Source: Petrosia ficiformis
Taxonomy: Eukaryota > Porifera > Demospongiae > Haplosclerida > Petrosiidae
Reading direction: 5' to 3'
NCBI GenBank assembly: GCA_947044365.1
Contig: OX345640.1
Coordinates: 3,088,001-3,152,000, forward strand
DNA: 64,000 nt
Made by a program: the position numbers and the translations under genes. Shown one piece after another: positions 59,897 to 64,000 of this stretch. Under the pieces are notes generated by a model. That model was not told where the DNA came from and searched no databases. It worked only from the letters and a program-made list of their open reading frames with translations. The stretch's first letter is position 1, and each line of letters starts with the position of its first letter.

Positions 59897-60670
59897 TGCA
59901 CATATACACATATGCATGACACAACACACCCACATTACACATTAAATTACTGAAATTCACTCAACCTAGCTAGTCATGTTAATTAATTTTAATTTTATAA
60001 CCAAGTTAGTACATGTACCAGGAAGTATTATCAGTTCTACATACCATAATAATTAAATAAATTTCACATCAGCTAAACATACCTCGGGCTATAGAGTGAT
60101 TTGTGTGTGTGTGTGTGTGCATGTGTGTGCGTGTGTGTGTATACATATGAGTGAGTACATGTACACGGAGTGCAGAATGTCGTGGGTTCAAATCACACCT
60201 GAGGCAACTCATTTTTCATTTTTTCATTGCCTCAGGTGTCTGTCTTTCTTTCTTTCTTTCTTTCCATCTCAAGTTACCATGTATAAGTACATGTACATGT
60301 ACATGTATAAGTACATGTACATGTATTTGTGTATACTCTTATATATACATATACAGTGTAGTCCTCCATGTTTAGTGATTTTAATAAGGTTAACAGATGA
60401 CTAGTTGCATAGCATGTGTTTACAAATGACATCAATATACTGAGTAACCTTTCCCAGCATATTGCAAATACACATGTACAGAAGTTGATTTATGAACTTA
60501 CCAAATTCTACCACAGCTGTTTCAGTCATAATAGGTTGTTCTCTATGAGACTTGTCAACCAGCCATTCTGATATCCCTCCGTAGATTACAAGCAGAAAGT
60601 GTCGAGGACCCAGGCTAAATACCATTATACTATGACCTCTGCGTCCTACAGCTGTCTGAGGCGCACTGAT
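58430..60670 (-). CDS. Kelch repeat / coiled coil / TKL-type pseudokinase (5' incomplete)
   Basis: The 3' part of a multidomain gene. Exons 60670-60502 and 59781-58430 on the minus strand, joined in phase 1, give 506 residues up to the stop at 58430. The upstream exon encodes a kelch-type blade (GRRGHSIMVFSLGPRHFLLVIYGG). The large exon has a Ser/Thr-rich linker, a coiled coil of about 90 residues (KQLEEARKDIKQLQGQL ... EERARIAEKTS), a second Ser-rich linker and a kinase fold. The kinase lacks key residues: the glycine loop is IARGSWSVY, the VAIK lysine is Arg (HVAARCF), the HRD aspartate is Asn (IIHRNVSTSTVLLE) and DFG is DYC (LSDYC). The APE (FAAPEI) and DVYSFGVVLLEM segments are kept, so the fold is TKL-like but catalysis is improbable. 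A scaffold or signalling adaptor role is inferred. More kelch exons must lie to the right, probably outside the window. Confidence 0.88.
59835..59893 (+). repeat. (CA)n microsatellite
   Basis: About 28 CA units in the intron of the kelch/pseudokinase gene. A (TG)n run follows at 60102-60140. Confidence 0.95.
60160..60270 (+). mobile_element. Truncated tRNA-derived SINE-like fragment
   Basis: GTCGTGGGTTCAAATCACAC contains a good box B (GGTTCAAATCA), followed by CTGAGGCAACTC, a T-rich spacer, an inverted TTGCCTCAGGTG and a (CTTT)n tail. No box A is visible upstream, where (TG)n and TACATG repeats begin, so the copy is 5' truncated. It differs from the shared-tail SINE family. Confidence 0.5.
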
Positions 60671-61266
60671 CTATAGGTGATAAAAGATAATCTTTATAAT
60701 ACATGTGTATAAAGATTTGCAGAAGAATTGATGGATAGACAAATTAATTGGTTGAAGAATGCAGAAATAGAGAGAATTTATACTATATCTGGAATACCAG
60801 CTAATTTAAAAAACTTTTAATATCTGCTTGTGAAAATGGCAGAAAGGACACATTTGTGTAGTCATTTAGGTTGCCTATTTACATACATACATATTAGTGT
60901 TGTTTTAGTATATGGTATTCATTGTAACTGTATAACTACATGTATAACTAAATTATAGGTTTGCTGTAATAACTATAGCTAATAACACTAATATGTATGC
61001 TCGTATAACCAAATTTGGTACCCAGAAGAAGCAATAATTTCTCTTTCTAGACTCCAAGTTTCATTGGCTTCTTTTAGAAAACAGCCAAATTATGAACATT
61101 TGAAGGTAAGCATTTTATCACTATGCAAAGATATTGCCAGTTACATGTACACAGTATACACGTGACTATCTGTGGAAATGACCAAAAGTCACAAAAAGTT
61201 GATCAGCAAATGCTCACATTTTAAACACTCAATATATATTCAGCCATTTAGTACATGCATTGTAGT
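60671..61266. other. Upstream intron/intergenic sequence of the kelch gene
   Basis: No further kelch exon could be recognised on the minus strand between 60671 and the window end, so the next exon is either short and missed or outside. Confidence 0.45.
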
Positions 61267-61492
61267 CAGAGTTTTTGATAAGTTTTGAAGCATGGGCCAA
61301 ATTGGCTCAAAAATGGTTAGTGTGTGTGCACCATTGGGAATACATTTTGAGCCAATTAACTATGAGTTAATGCTGTTAGTGATGATATAATCAGGATTAA
61401 CTGCACCACTGGCCCAAAGAGAGAACTGTGCAGTGCCAAGTAAGAAGCTCTTTGGGCCAATGGTGCGCCATATAAGCTTATCAAAAACACTG
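61267..61492 (-). mobile_element. hAT-type MITE family 1, copy 4 (226 bp, perfect 8-bp TSD)
   Basis: Inverted relative to the others: starts CAGAGTTTTTGATAAG and ends CTTATCAAAAACACTG. Flanks 61259-61266 and 61493-61500 are both ATTGTAGT. Confidence 0.93.
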
Positions 61493-61774
61493 ATTGTAGT
61501 GTATAAAAATTTTAATAATATATTTCCATTATAAGCAATTTGAGGTATTTCTTCAAGGTCTTGTTTGTATAGATAGCTACAAATGATATAACCAGTTAAG
61601 GTGCTGTCATTCAGCCCCCATGTTGTTCACATCTGTTCGAGTGTGTGATACTGAGCAAATTCATTACATCACTTCGTGTGAAGTTTAAATAGTGAGTTGG
61701 CAAACTGTATTGTATTTATTAGGTTCAAAAACAGTTTGTGTAGGTACAAGAATTGTTATTAGTAACACAATATC

Positions 61775-62035
61775 CTGTATATGTGTGTAGGTATGTATAA
61801 TTGTATATACCTGTATGTATGTACATGTACATGTATGTATGTATAGATATATATATATATATAATTATGTAGTTGTATGAATGTGTGTATGAGTGTGTAG
61901 GTATGTACACTGTGTGTATATGTATGTAGCTATGTAGGTATGTATATAGATGCACTTGTATGTACATATGCATATAATTATATATACGTAAATTGTACAT
62001 GTGTGTAGGTATGTACATGTATGTGGGAATAAGTA
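61775..62035 (+). repeat. GTATGTAC/TGTGTAGG simple repeats
   Basis: Mixed (GTAT)n, TACATGTACATGTATG and TGTGTAGGTATGTA tracts. The minus-strand frame (YIPTHSYTH) is an artefact. Confidence 0.85.
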
Positions 62036-62621
62036 GCATTAATAGTCAATAATAGTTTTAGATCACTCACCTAGCTACCACACTCATAATGTACGTGTGA
62101 ATATTTCTTACACAAAAGACATGCATACATGTATTATGTGCTATTCAAAGCAACAAAATACTTTCTCATGTTTTAATGGTCATGCACATTTAAAAAACTA
62201 CTCATCTGGAGTGTCCTGTCACTACTACATATACTCATTATACTAATGATGTAATCCCACTACGCATTGTTCAAAGACTACAATATGTCTGTATAACTAT
62301 GACCTAATTTCACAGAATCATTAAATTTCATTAAGTAGATAACAACTGGATACCATTACAATGTAATGGAATGTATGGGGCATTTTTTCCAAGGGTTACC
62401 TTCCAGAATATCTCAACTCTCAGAATAAAATATCCCAAAATGTCAGCTTTGCATAATATCCAAGTCACCATAAAAGTTTCATTGATTTAATTATCTTAAC
62501 AGTAATTACTAAATATGTACAACACTAATGCACTAAAGCTTTGTGTTACAACTCCTTTTTCTGAGCCATTAGTGAGTTCTAATTAACTCTACTATAACTA
62601 AATTACAGGTGCACTCTATGA

Positions 62622-62929
62622 ATGTCTGTTCACATTCACTGATGACCTCAAAAATTAGGATGTATTAATTTTATATATAATATAGTGTACCATTTAATGT
62701 CATAAGGTTAATACATGATTATACTGTAACTCAATAATGAAGTAATGAATTGAAATTTGACATACACAAAAAGAACCGGAAGGATATTTATATAAAAAGC
62801 ATTAGCAATGAAGTCCACAGAAAAAAGACACTCCCTCTCCAGGAAACAACACAACCGCGGCTGAACTTGAACCATTGAGCACTCGATTAAAGGGCTCAAG
62901 CTCTAACCACTAAGCCATGCTGCCCCCCT
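62622..62929 (-). mobile_element. tRNA-derived SINE, full-looking copy (~308 bp)
   Basis: Read on the minus strand from 62929: GGGGGGCAGCATGGCTTAGT, where box A is TGGCTTAGTGG (62917-62907), then box B GGTTCAAGTTC (62873-62863) at tRNA-like spacing. A body follows with CCTTCCGGTTCTTTTTGTGT and TGTATTAACCTTATGACATT, and the tail TGAGGTCATCAGTGAATGTG-AACAGAC. RNA polymerase III transcription is inferred from the boxes. It defines the family whose tails occur at 12070, 19685, 33301, 46572, 47425, 63020 and 63488. Confidence 0.82.
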
Positions 62930-62984
62930 AAAAAAAAAGAGTGCCCGTCAAACTTGGACTATTTTTACCTGCATGAAAATCATG

Positions 62985-63065
62985 CAGGTAAAAATATTGC
63001 TGGTCATTCAAAACTAAAGTTATGGACATTTTTCTGAGGTCATGGTGAACGTGAATGGCCTTTAA
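62985..63065 (+). mobile_element. SINE tail fragment (shared-tail family)
   Basis: ACTAAAGTTATGGACATTTT followed by TCTGAGGTCATGGTGAACGT-GAATGGCC. The tail orientation is opposite to the adjacent SINE. A similar ACTTTAATTTGG / TTCACGTTCACC inverted pair occurs near 12010-12055. Confidence 0.5.
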
Positions 63066-64000
63066 CTAAATGCAAATTGGCCAAATAATGGGCACTTTTA
63101 GTTAAGATGTCTAAAATACATTGAGTTAATCAACTATAATTGAGAAATGAGACCGAAGTATAACTAAAAGTGGTTATTCATACTAAATGTACACTACATG
63201 ATGGTGTACTATCCCATTATTTATTAAATGCCTGTACATATGGATAAAGCTAATGGCTACATCCATATCTCTAGGTACAGAATGTCAGAATCATTTCCAG
63301 TAAGACCAGCCAGCATGATATAAACTAATGGAAATTACATGTACATGTATAATGTCTTATTTATTAATGAATAACATGTTTACAATTGTTTTTGTTTTGG
63401 TGGTTAATTGAATGCATGACAATTATAATACTATTTCATTTGACCTCTGAAAAATGTTGATAATTATAGTTTTGGAATGACCAACAATCTCTTTACCTTC
63501 ATCGTTTTCATATAACTATTCTTATTTGTGTATGTTAATTTTCAATCCATTGTTTCAATATTTTATAGTTACACTATATTCATGCTTTAACCTTGTATAC
63601 ACTACAGTACATAAAATCAATACAATATTGAGGTCATCATGAATGTGAATAGATTTTAGAACAATGTATAAGTATCTTCTTTTGTTGTGACATGATATGA
63701 ACACATATTATATCAATCACCTTTGATTCTATTGCATTAATGTTACATTTTAGTTGTGGGTGTACCTGTTTATACATACATGTGTGACTGTAGTGTGTGT
63801 GTGTGTATGTGTGTGTCTGTTAGTGTTGTTTTAGTTTGACAATAATTACCACTTTTAGTTATAGTTATAGTATGTCTACTTTATCACAATTTAGTTATAG
63901 TTAAATAAATAAAATAATATTAGGCTAGCTAAAAGAATTTTAGTTTTAGTTAACTAACTAAAAGTGCCCATTATTGGCCATTTTTCATTTTAGTTAGTTA
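63066..64000. other. Terminal intergenic region with TTAGTTA-type inverted segments
   Basis: AACTAAATGCAAATTGGCCA-AATAATGGGCACTTTTAGTT at 63066 is matched inverted at 63945-64000 (ACTAAAAGTGCCCATTATTG-GCCA). A further element of about 0.9 kb may therefore end at the window edge, with a SINE copy inside it. No gene seen. Confidence 0.5.
63488..63660 (+). mobile_element. SINE 3' portion (shared-tail family)
   Basis: TTATTTGTGTATGTTAATTT, TCAATCCATTGTTTCAATAT, TTCATGCTTTAACCTTGTAT, then the tail TGAGGTCATCATGAATGTGA-ATAGATTTTA. No tRNA-like head. Same orientation as 12070-12245. Confidence 0.65.

Overview
This window is eukaryotic nuclear DNA. Every gene is split into many exons with GT-AG introns, there are no operons, and the AT-rich intergenic and intronic space is full of transposon relics, minisatellites and microsatellites. 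An early-branching animal, most likely a demosponge, is my best inference. The reasons are very short introns (some about 50 bp), a J1-crystallin-type ADP-ribosylglycohydrolase, duplicated TPMT-like methyltransferases, a kelch plus TKL-type pseudokinase fusion, an animal ARMH3 orthologue and a Merlin DNA transposon. No taxonomic marker gene is present, so this is not proven.

Layout. 0-3.6 kb holds two convergent short-chain dehydrogenases (15-hydroxyprostaglandin-dehydrogenase-like): a 5'-incomplete copy on + and a complete seven-exon copy on -. 3.9-13.5 kb holds two paralogous three-exon TPMT-like methyltransferases flanking a nine-exon divergent Rab GTPase, with inverted-repeat elements in the introns. 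13.9-21.2 kb is an eight-exon J1-crystallin/ADP-ribosylglycohydrolase-like gene. 21.2-44 kb is a gene desert: an ATTTACGCA-type minisatellite, a tandemly duplicated composite repeat whose first copy carries a 3.8 kb AGACCAR heptamer array, an intact-looking Merlin transposon at 34.2-35.9 kb with perfect terminal repeats and an 8-bp target duplication, and AT-rich satellite blocks around a large inverted-repeat structure (40.5-43.9 kb). 44.1-57.0 kb is a complete 24-exon ARMH3 orthologue with introns bloated by microsatellites. 58.4-60.7 kb on - is the 3' part of a kelch, coiled-coil and pseudokinase gene that runs off the right side. The last 3 kb is repeats, including a tRNA-derived SINE.

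The protein-coding genes look like ordinary unlinked housekeeping or metabolic genes: SDR oxidoreduction, SAM-dependent S-methylation, vesicle traffic GTPase, ARMH3 Golgi/PI4KB factor, and a scaffold pseudokinase. I see no joint pathway. The most interesting content is the mobile and repeat DNA: an intact two-exon Merlin transposase; two hAT-type MITE families, one with three perfect 8-bp target duplications; a SINE family recognised by a shared 3' tail; a RecQ-helicase fragment captured between long inverted repeats; a short CRESS-Rep-like peptide beside the heptamer array; and minisatellites that differ in sequence at equivalent positions of a duplicated unit. Exon borders were read by eye from splice consensus and reading phase. 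Each complete multi-exon gene closes in frame with a total length divisible by three.
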